From positions 62,001 to 126,000 of the forward strand of contig NZ_FWXR01000005.1 in the NCBI RefSeq assembly GCF_900176465.1: a stretch of 64,000 bases of DNA, in the 5' to 3' direction. This DNA comes from Fulvimarina manganoxydans. Its GTDB lineage: Bacteria > Pseudomonadota > Alphaproteobacteria > Rhizobiales > Rhizobiaceae. The position numbers were made by a program, and so were the translations under genes. This document shows positions 8,471-17,090 of the stretch, one piece after another. A model generated the notes under the pieces. That model ran no database searches. It worked only from the letters and a program-made list of their open reading frames with translations, and was not told the origin of the DNA. Position 1 is the first letter of the stretch, and the number at the start of each line of letters is the position of its first letter.

Positions 8471-8875
8471 TCAGGCGACGGGCACCCAAAAGCCGTCCGC
8501 CCCCCGGCAGGCAGTTGCGGTGATGCCATTCGTATCGGCGCCATCGACATATTGCGTATAGCCCCGGCAATCCTGGGAGCCGACACGATAAAGCTGCGTC
8601 GGCACGACGCGCCCGGAATAGCCTTCGGCGGACCAAGTGACCGCTTGGCCCGCGGTGCCGAATTGCAAGGCCTGATATTCGGCGGCGACGGCGCTCGCCA
8701 CCACCTGCGACGGCAGGCGTCCGCCCGTCTGGCTTCGTGCGATGGCGCCGCCATCTAGCGCCGCGACGCCTGGCGGTGTCGAAGGCGCAAGCATACCACC
8801 GGTCGTCAGACAACCGCTGAGGCCGGCTGTCGCGGTCAGGGCAAAGGCGGGAAAGAGGAAGCGCAGCGCTCGCAT
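8471..8875 (-). CDS. Outer-membrane lipoprotein, RT0821/Lpp0805 surface-antigen type
   Basis: Encodes 134 residues from ATG 8875 (an upstream in-frame Met adds 11 atypical residues). The lipobox is 'TAGLSGCLTTG', with Cys22 as the lipidation site. The C-terminal domain ('EYQALQFGTAGQAVTWSAEGYSGRVVPTQLYRVGSQDCRGYTQYV...TACRGADGFWVPV') matches the conserved surface-antigen domain of this family, with two Cys that may form a disulfide. Function unknown; such small lipoproteins usually sit in the outer membrane. It lies between feuQ and ccmI, a placement I recall in other rhizobial genomes. Confidence 0.75.
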   Translation of the reverse strand: MRALRFLFPAFALTATAGLSGCLTTGGMLAPSTPPGVAALDGGAIARSQTGGRLPSQVVASAVAAEYQALQFGTAGQAVTWSAEGYSGRVVPTQLYRVGSQDCRGYTQYVDGADTNGITATACRGADGFWVPVA

Positions 8876-8935
8876 CGGTCGCGTTTCGATCCAGACGGGT
8901 TCGATCAATCAGGTTTCAGTCGCTTCACCCGACCC

Positions 8936-10444
8936 TCATGTCAAGGCATCGACGCCATTGAGGCGCGGCAAGCTGACGATCGCGGCCAGCCCGCCGAGGC
9001 GCGCCGTCTCCAGCCGAAGGCTGCCCTGATATTCCTGGGCGAGATCGGAGACGATGGACAGGCCAAGGCCACTGCCGGGGGTTTTCTCGTCGAGCCGGCG
9101 GCCGCGCTTGAGGGCAAGCTTGCGCTCGGCCTCCGACAATCCAGGCCCATCGTCCTCGACGATCGCCTCGAAGCGCTCGGGCCCGGCTGGGCGCATGACC
9201 AGACAAATCTCGCTCCGCGCCCATTTGCCGGCGTTTTCCAGGAGATTGCCAAGGATCTCCTCCAGATCCTGCCGCTCGCCGGAAAAGATCAGATCATCCG
9301 CCTCGTTTGTGTCGAAGGCGACTTTCAGATGCGGATTGAGCTTACCGATGACTCGCACCAGCCTCTCAGCCACCGGCGCGACCGGTGTACGGAAAACGAC
9401 GCTCTCGGTCTGAGCGGCCATGCGCGCGCGGTCGAGATAATGCTGGACCTGACGGCGCATGGCGAGCGCCTGTTCGCCGACGAGCCGGCCGCTTTCCCCG
9501 CCGAGCTTGTCGGCCTCGTTGGTGAGAACCGCGATCGGGGTCTTAAGCGAATGGGCGAGATTGCCGACCTGGGTTCGGGCCCGTTCAACGATGCGGCGAT
9601 TGTTGCCGATCAGCGCGTTCATCTCGGCCGCGAGCGGCGCGATTTCGGTCGGGAATTCACCCTCGAGCCGTTCGGCCCGTCCGTCGCGGATGCGGGCGAG
9701 CGATTGGCGAACCGTACGAAGAGGTCGCAGTCCGAGAAGGATGACCGCCGCATTGACGATGACGGTACCGGCGGCCACGGCGCCAAGATAGGCGGCGAGC
9801 TGGCGATCGAAAGCATTGATATCCTCGGCAAGTTCCGAACGATTGCCCATGACGCGAAAACGCGCCGCCCGATTCTCGTCATCGAGGACGACCTCGGTTT
9901 CCAGAACCTGAAGGTCCTCGCCCGCAAGCCCCTTCATGGGATAGCTGCGCTGATAGCTCACGTCGAAGGGAACTTCGCGCAGAGGTTCGGAGGGAATGGC
10001 GGAATAGCCGAGGGAGGGGGAGGACAGGCGCCCTCGCGTGTCGCGGCTGGCGGGAAGAACCTCCCAATACCAGCCGGATTCGGGCTGCATATATTGTAGA
10101 TCGCCTAAGTTTGGCGAACCGGTCAGAACGCCGGCATCGTCGATGCCGACGGAGTTGACGAGATTGTAGAGTTGCGCCTCGAGAAGTGCGGCAAAACCGT
10201 CCTCGGCGGCCTGGCGATAGAGCGCGGAAATAAGGATACCAGCAGCCACAAGGGCGATCGCCGCCCAGATGCTGGACAGGCCGACGACGCGCACCGCCAA
10301 TGACCGGGCGATCGAACCGCCCCACCGTCCGATAAGGCGCCTGCGAAGACCTCGGCGCCGCCTCTCGGGCCCGCGCCTTTCGGCGTTTTCGGATGTTCGA
10401 TCCGTACCATCTCTTGTCGCGGACGTCGCGTCATCAGGCGTCAT
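8936..10444 (-). CDS. feuQ: Sensor histidine kinase FeuQ
   Basis: Encodes 502 residues; its start overlaps the feuP stop by 11 bases. Layout: basic cytoplasmic N-tail (about 1-45), TM1 (52-74), periplasmic sensor domain (75-217), TM2 (218-238), HAMP, dimerisation domain with phospho-acceptor His298 in 'LAHSLKTPIAVL', N-box 'NLLENAGKWA' (400-409), G-boxes 'DDGPGLS' and 'GSGLGLS'. The H-box is PhoQ-like. In Sinorhizobium meliloti FeuQ senses osmotic conditions and with FeuP controls cyclic glucan export. Identity rests on architecture, the feuP overlap and the ccm neighbourhood. Confidence 0.82.
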   Translation of the reverse strand: MTPDDATSATRDGTDRTSENAERRGPERRRRGLRRRLIGRWGGSIARSLAVRVVGLSSIWAAIALVAAGILISALYRQAAEDGFAALLEAQLYNLVNSVGIDDAGVLTGSPNLGDLQYMQPESGWYWEVLPASRDTRGRLSSPSLGYSAIPSEPLREVPFDVSYQRSYPMKGLAGEDLQVLETEVVLDDENRAARFRVMGNRSELAEDINAFDRQLAAYLGAVAAGTVIVNAAVILLGLRPLRTVRQSLARIRDGRAERLEGEFPTEIAPLAAEMNALIGNNRRIVERARTQVGNLAHSLKTPIAVLTNEADKLGGESGRLVGEQALAMRRQVQHYLDRARMAAQTESVVFRTPVAPVAERLVRVIGKLNPHLKVAFDTNEADDLIFSGERQDLEEILGNLLENAGKWARSEICLVMRPAGPERFEAIVEDDGPGLSEAERKLALKRGRRLDEKTPGSGLGLSIVSDLAQEYQGSLRLETARLGGLAAIVSLPRLNGVDALT

Positions 10445-11096
10445 GATGCAGCCGGTAGCCCTGGCCTCGGATCGTCTCGATCAGATCGACGCCGATCTTC
10501 TTGCGAAGGCGCCCGACGAACACTTCGATCGTGTTTGAATCGCGGTCGAAATCCTGATCGTAGAGATGTTCGATAAGCTCGGTGCGCGAGACGACGCTGC
10601 CCTGATGATGCATCAGATAGTCGAGAAGCCGAAACTCGTGGGAGGTGAGCTTTAGGGGTGAGCCATTGACCGTCACCCGCGCCGTGCGCGTATCGAGGCG
10701 CAAGGGGCCACATTCGAGCTCGGAAGAGGCATGGCCGGCGGCGCGCCGGATCAGCGCGCGCACGCGCGCCAGCACCTCCTCGATATGAAAGGGCTTGGTG
10801 ACATAGTCGTCGGCGCCCGCGTCGATCCCGGCAACCTTGTCGCTCCAGCGATCCCGGGCGGTGAGAATGAGGACGGGCATATTGCGCTGATCCCGGCGCC
10901 AGCGCTCCAGAACGCTGATCCCGTCCATGACCGGCAGGCCCACATCGAGAATGATCGCATCATAAGGTTCGGTATCGCCCAAGAAATGCGCTTCCTCGCC
11001 ATCGCTCGCCTGATCGACAACATATCCAGCCGTTGTCAGGGCCTCACTCAGCTGTCTCAGGAGGTTTTCGTCGTCCTCCACCACGAGAATTCGCAT
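10434..11096 (-). CDS. feuP: Response regulator FeuP (OmpR/PhoB family)
   Basis: Encodes 220 residues from ATG 11096. Receiver domain 1-115 with acidic pocket 'VVEDDE', phospho-acceptor Asp51 ('IILDVGLPVMDG'), Thr79 and Lys101 ('YVTKPF'). A winged-helix DNA-binding domain spans about 125-218 ('LKLTSHEFRLLDYLMHHQGSVVSRTELIEHLYDQDFDRDSNTIEVFVGRLRKKI'). It overlaps feuQ and is preceded by the FeuN candidate, all in one direction. Predicted to regulate envelope and osmotic-adaptation genes, by analogy with Sinorhizobium. Confidence 0.85.
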   Translation of the reverse strand: MRILVVEDDENLLRQLSEALTTAGYVVDQASDGEEAHFLGDTEPYDAIILDVGLPVMDGISVLERWRRDQRNMPVLILTARDRWSDKVAGIDAGADDYVTKPFHIEEVLARVRALIRRAAGHASSELECGPLRLDTRTARVTVNGSPLKLTSHEFRLLDYLMHHQGSVVSRTELIEHLYDQDFDRDSNTIEVFVGRLRKKIGVDLIETIRGQGYRLHHDA

Positions 11097-11149
11097 AAAG
11101 GTCGTCTCCCCCACTTCGTCCCGACCGGTTTGACGTGATGAGCCCCGCC

Positions 11150-11434
11150 TCAACGCCGGATCGTCACCACCTGGCGACGCGGCTTGCCGTCCCCCTGGGG
11201 CGGAATAAGGACGGTGACCTGGCAAATGGTCTGCCCGCCGCGCGACTGCTGAGAGACCGACATCATCCGCCCGCCCGTCTGCGCCTCGGCTTCGGCAACC
11301 TCGGCCGAACCGCAGCTGGCCTGCCCACCGCCCTGCCCGTCCCCCGAGCCTTGGGCGCCAGCCGAGACCACGGTGGCCGCGACTGAAAAACAAACGAGGC
11401 CCAGCATTCGAATCGTTCGGGAAAGGAAAGACAT
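11150..11434 (-). CDS. Small exported protein, FeuN candidate
   Basis: Encodes 94 residues from ATG 11434, chosen because a classic signal peptide starts there (basic n-region, LGLVCFSVAATVV core, cleavage at SAGA-Q). Frames starting at 11494 or 11521 would bury that peptide. The mature part is short, Gly/Gln-rich, with two Cys ('ASCGSAEV', 'QTICQVTV') likely to form a disulfide, ending 'QVTVLIPPQGDGKPRRQVVTIRR'. It lies 53 bases upstream of feuP. In S. meliloti a small periplasmic protein, FeuN, represses FeuPQ signalling. Position, size and export match; I cannot verify sequence homology. Confidence 0.6.
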   Translation of the reverse strand: MSFLSRTIRMLGLVCFSVAATVVSAGAQGSGDGQGGGQASCGSAEVAEAEAQTGGRMMSVSQQSRGGQTICQVTVLIPPQGDGKPRRQVVTIRR

Positions 11435-11562
11435 TCGCGACTGCCATTCGGGTTGCCCGGCCGTGATCGGCCGGGCTTGTCGGTCTAAGGACATACGGGT
11501 GAACCTTGCCTGAATAGCCATATCCCCTCGGTCGACCGATGACTTCGTCTGATGGGCGAAAC

Positions 11563-11769
11563 CTAGCGGAGTGTCTTGTCCGCGGCCAGACGTCCATAGA
11601 TGGCGACGAGCGCGCCGATGGCCGCCGCCGTATCGAGAAGCGCGGTCGCGATCGCGTCTTGTGTCGCCGGCGCCACATGCAGCCCGCCGAGACCGGCAAG
11701 CGCCGCCCCCAGGGCGACGAGACCGCCCCAGACGGTCTTCGACTGATACCAGGGTTTGTCGTTCAGCAT
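11563..11769 (-). CDS. Holin-like small membrane protein at the end of the GTA cluster
   Basis: Encodes 68 residues with an excellent ribosome-binding site (AAGGAGTT, 6 bases before ATG). N-terminal 'MLNDKPWYQSKTVWGGLVAL' is typical of small phage-associated membrane proteins. Two hydrophobic helices (about 13-33 and 40-60) flank a short Pro-containing turn, and the C-terminus is charged (RLAADKTLR). The size and two-helix hairpin resemble class II holins, which permeabilise the inner membrane for release of particles. It follows the gp15 homologue by 41 bases, so it is probably the last gene of the GTA transcript. The holin role is inference. Confidence 0.65.
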   Translation of the reverse strand: MLNDKPWYQSKTVWGGLVALGAALAGLGGLHVAPATQDAIATALLDTAAAIGALVAIYGRLAADKTLR

Positions 11770-11810
11770 GACGGAACTCCTTCTCGTCTTTCGGGGGATG
11801 AAATAGGGGC

Positions 11811-14800
11811 TCAGGCGCCAGGCCTTGCGAAAAGGCGCCGCGCCTCGGCGCCGGCGCCCCAGACCGCGCTGACCTGCGAGACGGACAGGCTGAGCGACGG
11901 CGCCAAACCGCCGAAAACCGCCATCTGATCGCTTAAGGACAAGACGAAGCGCGGTTCGCTCGTCTCGGTGAAGACAGCTGGCTCGGTATCATCGGGGCCG
12001 GCCCGGATCGCGAGGCGATAGGCTTCGCGCTCCTCGCAGAGCGGCACCTCTTCCGCCGCCCAATTGTCGCCGCCGAACCGCGCGCGCCGGATCCAGCGAA
12101 ACAGGCAGCCGCCATCCGGGGAAAAGCGCGCCCGGAGATGGACCGGCGCAAGCGGGCGCTTGGCTTGAAGACCGAGGCTCGCTTCGAGGGTCACGCCGGC
12201 CGCATCGTCCAGAGGTCGACCGAGCGGGACGACGCGCAGGGCCATCGGCCGGCCGAGTTCGGCATCGCTCAGAGTCAGGGGTGTCACCGCCTCGTCCATC
12301 AAGAGAAAGCGCGTGCCGGCCGGCGTCACGGTTGCGGCCTCGGCCTCGCTGCCGCCTTGCCCGCGAATCAGAGCGCTCAGCACATAAAGATTCGGTTCGA
12401 CCTCCTCGGCATCGACGAATTGCACGAATTCGCGCGCCCCCTCCTCTCTCAGCAGTGCCACGGCATTTCGTCCCGCAAGCACATCGCCGAGTGGCCGGGT
12501 CGCCAGTTCGCCCCGATCAAGCCGCACGGTCATTCGTCCGGCTCTGTCGAAGACGCCCACCGGCCCCGGCGCCAGCGGCTCGATCAGCGTGCCAGTTACC
12601 GCCGGCCGCTCGACGATGGCGCGGTGCGAAAGGCCACCGCCCGGCGGTCCGGCGAGGACGGCATAAGGAAGCCATGGCTTGGCCTGAAGCGCGACTCTCG
12701 GCCCGCCCTCTTCCCCGAGCGGCGAGCCGGAGAGATCGAGAAGCGTGACAGCCGGTCGAGAGGCCAGCACCGGCGCGATCAAAGGCGGCGGACTTTCTTT
12801 GCGATCGAGGCTCCCGGCGCCTTGCCCCTCGCGACGCGAGAAGCGCCGCGTTTCGACCTTTCGGGCCTCGCCGCTGGCAATGCGCGTGACGAGCCATTCG
12901 CCCTCGCGCCCATCGATGGCGAGAACGTCGCCCGGCTCGATCGCCGCCATGTTCGGCGCCAGGGACAAATCCATCGTCTCCAAGCCGTCGGTCGTTTCGG
13001 CGAGAAGCCGCGCCGCAAAGCGCTCGGCCCGTTCGGCATGAAGCACGGCGGGGCTCATTGTAATGCTCTTACGCGGCGAGGCGGCGTTCGCCTTCAAGGC
13101 ATCGGCAACGCCCGGCTGATAGGCCCGGTCAGGGTCGGAGAAGCCAATCGCGACCTCGTCGGGGCGTTCGCCGGCCTCGCCGCGTCTCTTGGCCACGATC
13201 GGCCCGTCCGGGTCGACGAGCGCGTCGATGATGATCGGCTCGCGCTTGCGAGCGAGCGTCGAGAAGGCGATGGTCCCACCAGACTCCACCGCCATGGCAC
13301 CGACAAGATCGAGAATCGTCTCGATGTCTTCTCGTGCCGTCCGGGGCCCGTCGACCACATAGCCATCGAGACAGGCCTCCAAATCTTGCGTTTCAAAATC
13401 GGTGATCCCGTGGTCGGTGAGGATCTGGCGGATCAGCGCATCGACCGGCGCATTGGAGAGCCGGCCGTTCAGCCAATGGCCGAGCCGCCAATTGGTGCCG
13501 TCGGTCCAAAGATCCGTGCGGCTCGGAAAGGCCGGATAGGGCCGCGCGTCCCAGGTCCAGACGTGAATCGCGTCTGCGGCAACCATCGGCCCGCCATAGA
13601 CGCTGGAGATCGGGTTGAGCGACGCCGCCTCGGCTCCCACACCCTCCCGCCAAGCCTCCAGAGTCACCTCCAGGAATCGCCGCTGGGCGAGATCGTCGCG
13701 AAAGCCGCGCGAGTGATAGGGCACGAGACTTTCGGAGGATTTCGGATCGACGAAGACATTCGGCTGGTTCGCCCCGCGATCGATCGCCGGACAGCCGAGT
13801 TCAGTGAACCAGATCGGCTTCATCTCCGGCTGCCAGGCCGATCCAACCCCGGTTTCGGCCCCACCACGCCGCTCGATATGCGGGTTCGACCACCAGCCAC
13901 GAAGATCCTTGTCGCGATAGACGAAGGGCTTGCCAGCGACCCCGTCGGTGATCGGCGTGCGGATGCCGGCCTCCCGATCGGCGTCGGTTTCGTAAAACCA
14001 GTCGAACCACTCACCGCCGGCGATCTTTTCCGCGAGCGCCGAGCGGTCATAAGGGGACGGCGTTGACGCTCCCTTCTCTCCGCCGCTTCGCCAATCGGTC
14101 AGCGGCAGATAATTGTCGATACCGACGACGTCGATCGCGGGCGAGGCCCAGAGCGTGTCGAGATTGTAGAAGAGGTCGCCCGAGCCGTCCTGGGGCCGAT
14201 AGGCGGCATATTCGCTCCAATCGGCGGCATAGGTGACTATCGCCTGCGGCAGGAGCGCTTTGACGTCCTCGGCGATGGCGAGCAGCGCCTCGACGAAGGG
14301 AAAGCGCCCCTCCCCGTCCCGAAGGCGCGTCAGCCCGCGCATTTCCGAGCCGATGACGAAGGCGTCGACACCGGCCTTCGCAGCCAGATGGGCCTGATGG
14401 AAGATCATCCGCCGATAGGACCATTCCGCCGGCCCTCGATAGGCGAGCCGGTCGCCCTCCCAGGCAAAGTCCGCTGGACCGGCGGTGCCGACAAAGGCCT
14501 CGATATCGGAGCGCGCCGCAGCCGTGCGATCGGTCGTCCCCGCCATCGTCTCGGCGAGATCGAGGCTCATGCGCCCGCGCCAGGGATAAGGCGGCTGCTC
14601 GTCGCCGCCATACGAATCGGCGAGGCCGTTGCCCACTGGGATATCCATCAGCATGAAGGGGTAATGGGTGACGAAGAGGCCCCGCCGCTTCAGATCGCCG
14701 AGCGCGCGCAAGACGCCCCGATCGCTCGGCGTGCCGCCATAGGCCGGTGAGCCCTCGATCCGGCTGATCAGCCTTGCGCTCTCCCGATCGCAACCCCCGG

Positions 14801-15707
14801 CGAGCCATGGCTCGCTTTCGTCGCGCTGCCGGATTTCGACGCCCGGCATGATGTTGCAATGCCCGGCGCGCAGATCGTCGGCAAACCAGGCGACGACCAA
14901 GGCCGCGCGCTTCAGGCCGGGCGCCAGCATCTGAAGCTCGTCGATCGAGGCGAGCCAATCCGAATCGCCGAAGGTGACATTGCGATTGATCAGCCGATCC
15001 TCGCCGGGGCCAAGCCGCTCGCGCACCGCCGCTGGGTCAAGCCCATGTTCGGTTGCCCCTGGAATGATCGTCACCGCCTCGATCGCCCGTTCCAGGTCAC
15101 CAATCGGGCGAAGCACCTCGCAGGAGATCTGCGGAATGCGATTGCCCCAACGCTCCAGCGCCAAGCGCTCGAAGACCACATAAGCGAGGCCGCGATAGGC
15201 CGGCGCGTTGCCCGCGCCTTGCTTCGCCTCGATCAGCGGATCGGGACCTTGGGTCTCGTCGCCGCGATAGACACGGATCTGGTGGTCGGCCTGATCGATC
15301 TCCTCGCCATCGGCCCAGATGCGGCGGATGCCGGCGATCGGCCCCTCGCAGAGACCGACGGCGACATTGCCGAAATAGCTGTAGGTGGTCACCTCGACCC
15401 CGCCACCGCCGCCCTTCCCACCCTGGCGCTCGGTCTCGCTCTCCTCCTCGAAGCGCGTTCCCCAGATCACCTGACCGGCAATGCGCGCCGTGCCGTAGAC
15501 GCGCGGAATGCCCGCGCCCTCGTCGGCCTCCATGATGCGGGTCGCGCCAAGGCGCGGGCCCTCGCGCTTCTGGGTGGGCGAGAACAGCGCAGTGTCGATC
15601 GCCGCGCCCGCCAGCCCGCCCGCCGCCCGGCCGAGGATTGCCCCGACCGGCCCACCGAGCATGCCGCCGAGCGCGCTGCCCACCGATTGCAGGAGTATCG
15701 TCGCCAT
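11811..15707 (-). CDS. GTA gp15-like baseplate/host-specificity protein with TIM-barrel domain
   Basis: Encodes 1298 residues, close to RcGTA gp15. Start ATG 15707 opens the hydrophobic, Gly-rich N-terminus 'MATILLQSVGSALGGMLGGPVGAILG' typical of the family. A glycosidase-like TIM-barrel domain lies roughly at 420-720 ('DVVGIDNYLPLTDWRSGG', 'KPIWFTELGCPAIDRGANQPNVFVDP'), followed by the phage-tail-type C-terminal domains. It forms the central tail hub and probably degrades or binds the recipient's envelope. Eight bases separate it from the NlpC/P60 gene upstream. Confidence 0.93.
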   Translation of the reverse strand: MATILLQSVGSALGGMLGGPVGAILGRAAGGLAGAAIDTALFSPTQKREGPRLGATRIMEADEGAGIPRVYGTARIAGQVIWGTRFEEESETERQGGKGGGGGVEVTTYSYFGNVAVGLCEGPIAGIRRIWADGEEIDQADHQIRVYRGDETQGPDPLIEAKQGAGNAPAYRGLAYVVFERLALERWGNRIPQISCEVLRPIGDLERAIEAVTIIPGATEHGLDPAAVRERLGPGEDRLINRNVTFGDSDWLASIDELQMLAPGLKRAALVVAWFADDLRAGHCNIMPGVEIRQRDESEPWLAGGCDRESARLISRIEGSPAYGGTPSDRGVLRALGDLKRRGLFVTHYPFMLMDIPVGNGLADSYGGDEQPPYPWRGRMSLDLAETMAGTTDRTAAARSDIEAFVGTAGPADFAWEGDRLAYRGPAEWSYRRMIFHQAHLAAKAGVDAFVIGSEMRGLTRLRDGEGRFPFVEALLAIAEDVKALLPQAIVTYAADWSEYAAYRPQDGSGDLFYNLDTLWASPAIDVVGIDNYLPLTDWRSGGEKGASTPSPYDRSALAEKIAGGEWFDWFYETDADREAGIRTPITDGVAGKPFVYRDKDLRGWWSNPHIERRGGAETGVGSAWQPEMKPIWFTELGCPAIDRGANQPNVFVDPKSSESLVPYHSRGFRDDLAQRRFLEVTLEAWREGVGAEAASLNPISSVYGGPMVAADAIHVWTWDARPYPAFPSRTDLWTDGTNWRLGHWLNGRLSNAPVDALIRQILTDHGITDFETQDLEACLDGYVVDGPRTAREDIETILDLVGAMAVESGGTIAFSTLARKREPIIIDALVDPDGPIVAKRRGEAGERPDEVAIGFSDPDRAYQPGVADALKANAASPRKSITMSPAVLHAERAERFAARLLAETTDGLETMDLSLAPNMAAIEPGDVLAIDGREGEWLVTRIASGEARKVETRRFSRREGQGAGSLDRKESPPPLIAPVLASRPAVTLLDLSGSPLGEEGGPRVALQAKPWLPYAVLAGPPGGGLSHRAIVERPAVTGTLIEPLAPGPVGVFDRAGRMTVRLDRGELATRPLGDVLAGRNAVALLREEGAREFVQFVDAEEVEPNLYVLSALIRGQGGSEAEAATVTPAGTRFLLMDEAVTPLTLSDAELGRPMALRVVPLGRPLDDAAGVTLEASLGLQAKRPLAPVHLRARFSPDGGCLFRWIRRARFGGDNWAAEEVPLCEEREAYRLAIRAGPDDTEPAVFTETSEPRFVLSLSDQMAVFGGLAPSLSLSVSQVSAVWGAGAEARRLFARPGA

Positions 15708-15714
15708 AGCGGCC

Positions 15715-16185
15715 TCAGCTCGTTGGATCAGCGGGAAAAGCGAAAATGCCGGCGATCCGTCGCCGCCACGCATCCGGCAGGACCGAGACGACCACCGCGC
15801 TACGCTCATAGGCGTGGATGAGGGTCCCGCTCACACCGGCAACGCCGCAATGGGTCGCGGGCCTTTCCGCTCGAAAGCGAAAGAGGACGACATCGCCGGG
15901 CGCCGGATCGCGATAAGACCGCTCTACAAGATGGCGCTCGGCCGCCTCCAGCAGACGCTCGTGCCGGTCATGGGCGTACCAATCAGGACGATAGGGCTCG
16001 ACGCTCTCCGGCTCGGCGCCGAAAAGCCCGCGCCAGACACCCCGAATGAGACCCAGACAATCGCAGCCGACCCCGGCGCGGCTGCCCTGATGACGATAGG
16101 GCGTGCCGATAAAACCATGGGCGAGAGCCAGAACCTGATCGGGCTCGGCGCAGAGCTGTCCCGAACGATCGGCGTGATCGGACAT
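15715..16185 (-). CDS. GTA gp14-like NlpC/P60 peptidase
   Basis: Encodes 156 residues from ATG 16185, preceded by GGAGGTGG at ideal distance. An ATG at 16197, overlapping the upstream stop, is the alternative. The NlpC/P60 cysteine peptidase fold is shown by 'GVGCDCLGLIRGVW' with catalytic Cys43 and 'ATHCGVAG' with the catalytic His. As part of the tail tip it would cut peptidoglycan peptide links during DNA entry into the recipient. It lies between the DUF2163 and TIM-barrel proteins, the RcGTA order. Confidence 0.92.
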   Translation of the reverse strand: MSDHADRSGQLCAEPDQVLALAHGFIGTPYRHQGSRAGVGCDCLGLIRGVWRGLFGAEPESVEPYRPDWYAHDRHERLLEAAERHLVERSYRDPAPGDVVLFRFRAERPATHCGVAGVSGTLIHAYERSAVVVSVLPDAWRRRIAGIFAFPADPTS

Positions 16186-16196
16186 TTCCACCTCCA

Positions 16197-17090
16197 TCAC
16201 GGCACCAAGGGCCGGCCGTCATGGGCCTCGTCGCTCTTGGCGACCTTCAGCGCCGCATCGGTGCCCGGCATGTGCGGAAAGCCACGAAAGTTCAGTCCGT
16301 TGGCAAAACGGTCGCGGCAGGTGGAGAAGCGCTTGTCGCAGCCCTCCCCGATCCGCACCCGATCGTCGGCGGACAAGGCTTCCGGCAAAGGCTCGTCGAG
16401 ACCGAGCCGCAGCGTCCCGTCGAGCCGCTTGTCGGCCGAAACGATTTCACGGGTCAGGCCTTCCAGCGCCCCGGAGAGCACGTCGAAGGAGCCGAAAACA
16501 TAGCGCCGAGGATCGCTTGCGAAGTCGCAGGCCAGCGTCACGCTCGCTTCCTCACCCGAGACGACGCTTGCTTCGACGCGGAACCCTCTCGCGGCCAGAT
16601 CCACACCGCATCGCCCATCGCCGAAGACCGCGTCGCAGCGCCGCCGATAGAGCCGCCCGCGCACCCGGTCGAGCTCGGTGGTTCTCGATCGCAGCTCGGC
16701 CGTGAAGGCGAGATCGCCCCGCTTGACCTCGCCGATGTGATGAACGCCGATGAGACCGTGTACCGCCTCGGGCTCCATCCAGTCGACCAGGAAGGTCTCG
16801 ACCCTCGCCCCGTCATAACGCCCGGCCAGAATGTCCACCTCGGTCACCGCATCGGACGACAGGGCGCCGGCCACCTCTCCGGTCGTTGCAGCGAGCCCGG
16901 TCTCGCTCTCGGCTTCGCTCGCCGAGAGGCCGGTTCGCGCCGCAAAGCGCGTGCCGGCAAAAGTCAAAGCCTCGTCGTGATCGGTGAAGCCGAGAACGAG
17001 ACCGTCGCGGCGCGTCAATCGCCAGCCATGGGCAAGCGTCGTCGCCGGCCCCTCAAGGGCCGCGATAAGCGCGTCTGAAAACGGTCTCAT
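16197..17090 (-). CDS. GTA gp13-like tail protein (DUF2163/BR0599)
   Basis: Encodes 297 residues; its ATG overlaps the DUF2460 stop. Recognised by 'LAHGWRLTRRDGLVLGFTDHDEALTF' at the N-terminus, 'VDWMEPEAVHGLIGVHHIGEVKRGDLAFTAELRS' in the middle, and the Cys-bearing C-terminus 'YRRRCDAVFGDGRCGVDL...CDKRFSTCRDRFANGLNFRGFPHMPG'. In RcGTA this protein is a hub component of the tail tip binding an iron-sulfur cluster through conserved Cys; the four or more Cys here are compatible with that. Cytoplasmic until particle release. Confidence 0.93.
   Translation of the reverse strand: MRPFSDALIAALEGPATTLAHGWRLTRRDGLVLGFTDHDEALTFAGTRFAARTGLSASEAESETGLAATTGEVAGALSSDAVTEVDILAGRYDGARVETFLVDWMEPEAVHGLIGVHHIGEVKRGDLAFTAELRSRTTELDRVRGRLYRRRCDAVFGDGRCGVDLAARGFRVEASVVSGEEASVTLACDFASDPRRYVFGSFDVLSGALEGLTREIVSADKRLDGTLRLGLDEPLPEALSADDRVRIGEGCDKRFSTCRDRFANGLNFRGFPHMPGTDAALKVAKSDEAHDGRPLVP

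Noticed and set aside
12138-14066. 642-codon plus-strand frame opposite the GTA baseplate gene
   Set aside because: Shadow of gp15, which shows the expected domains.
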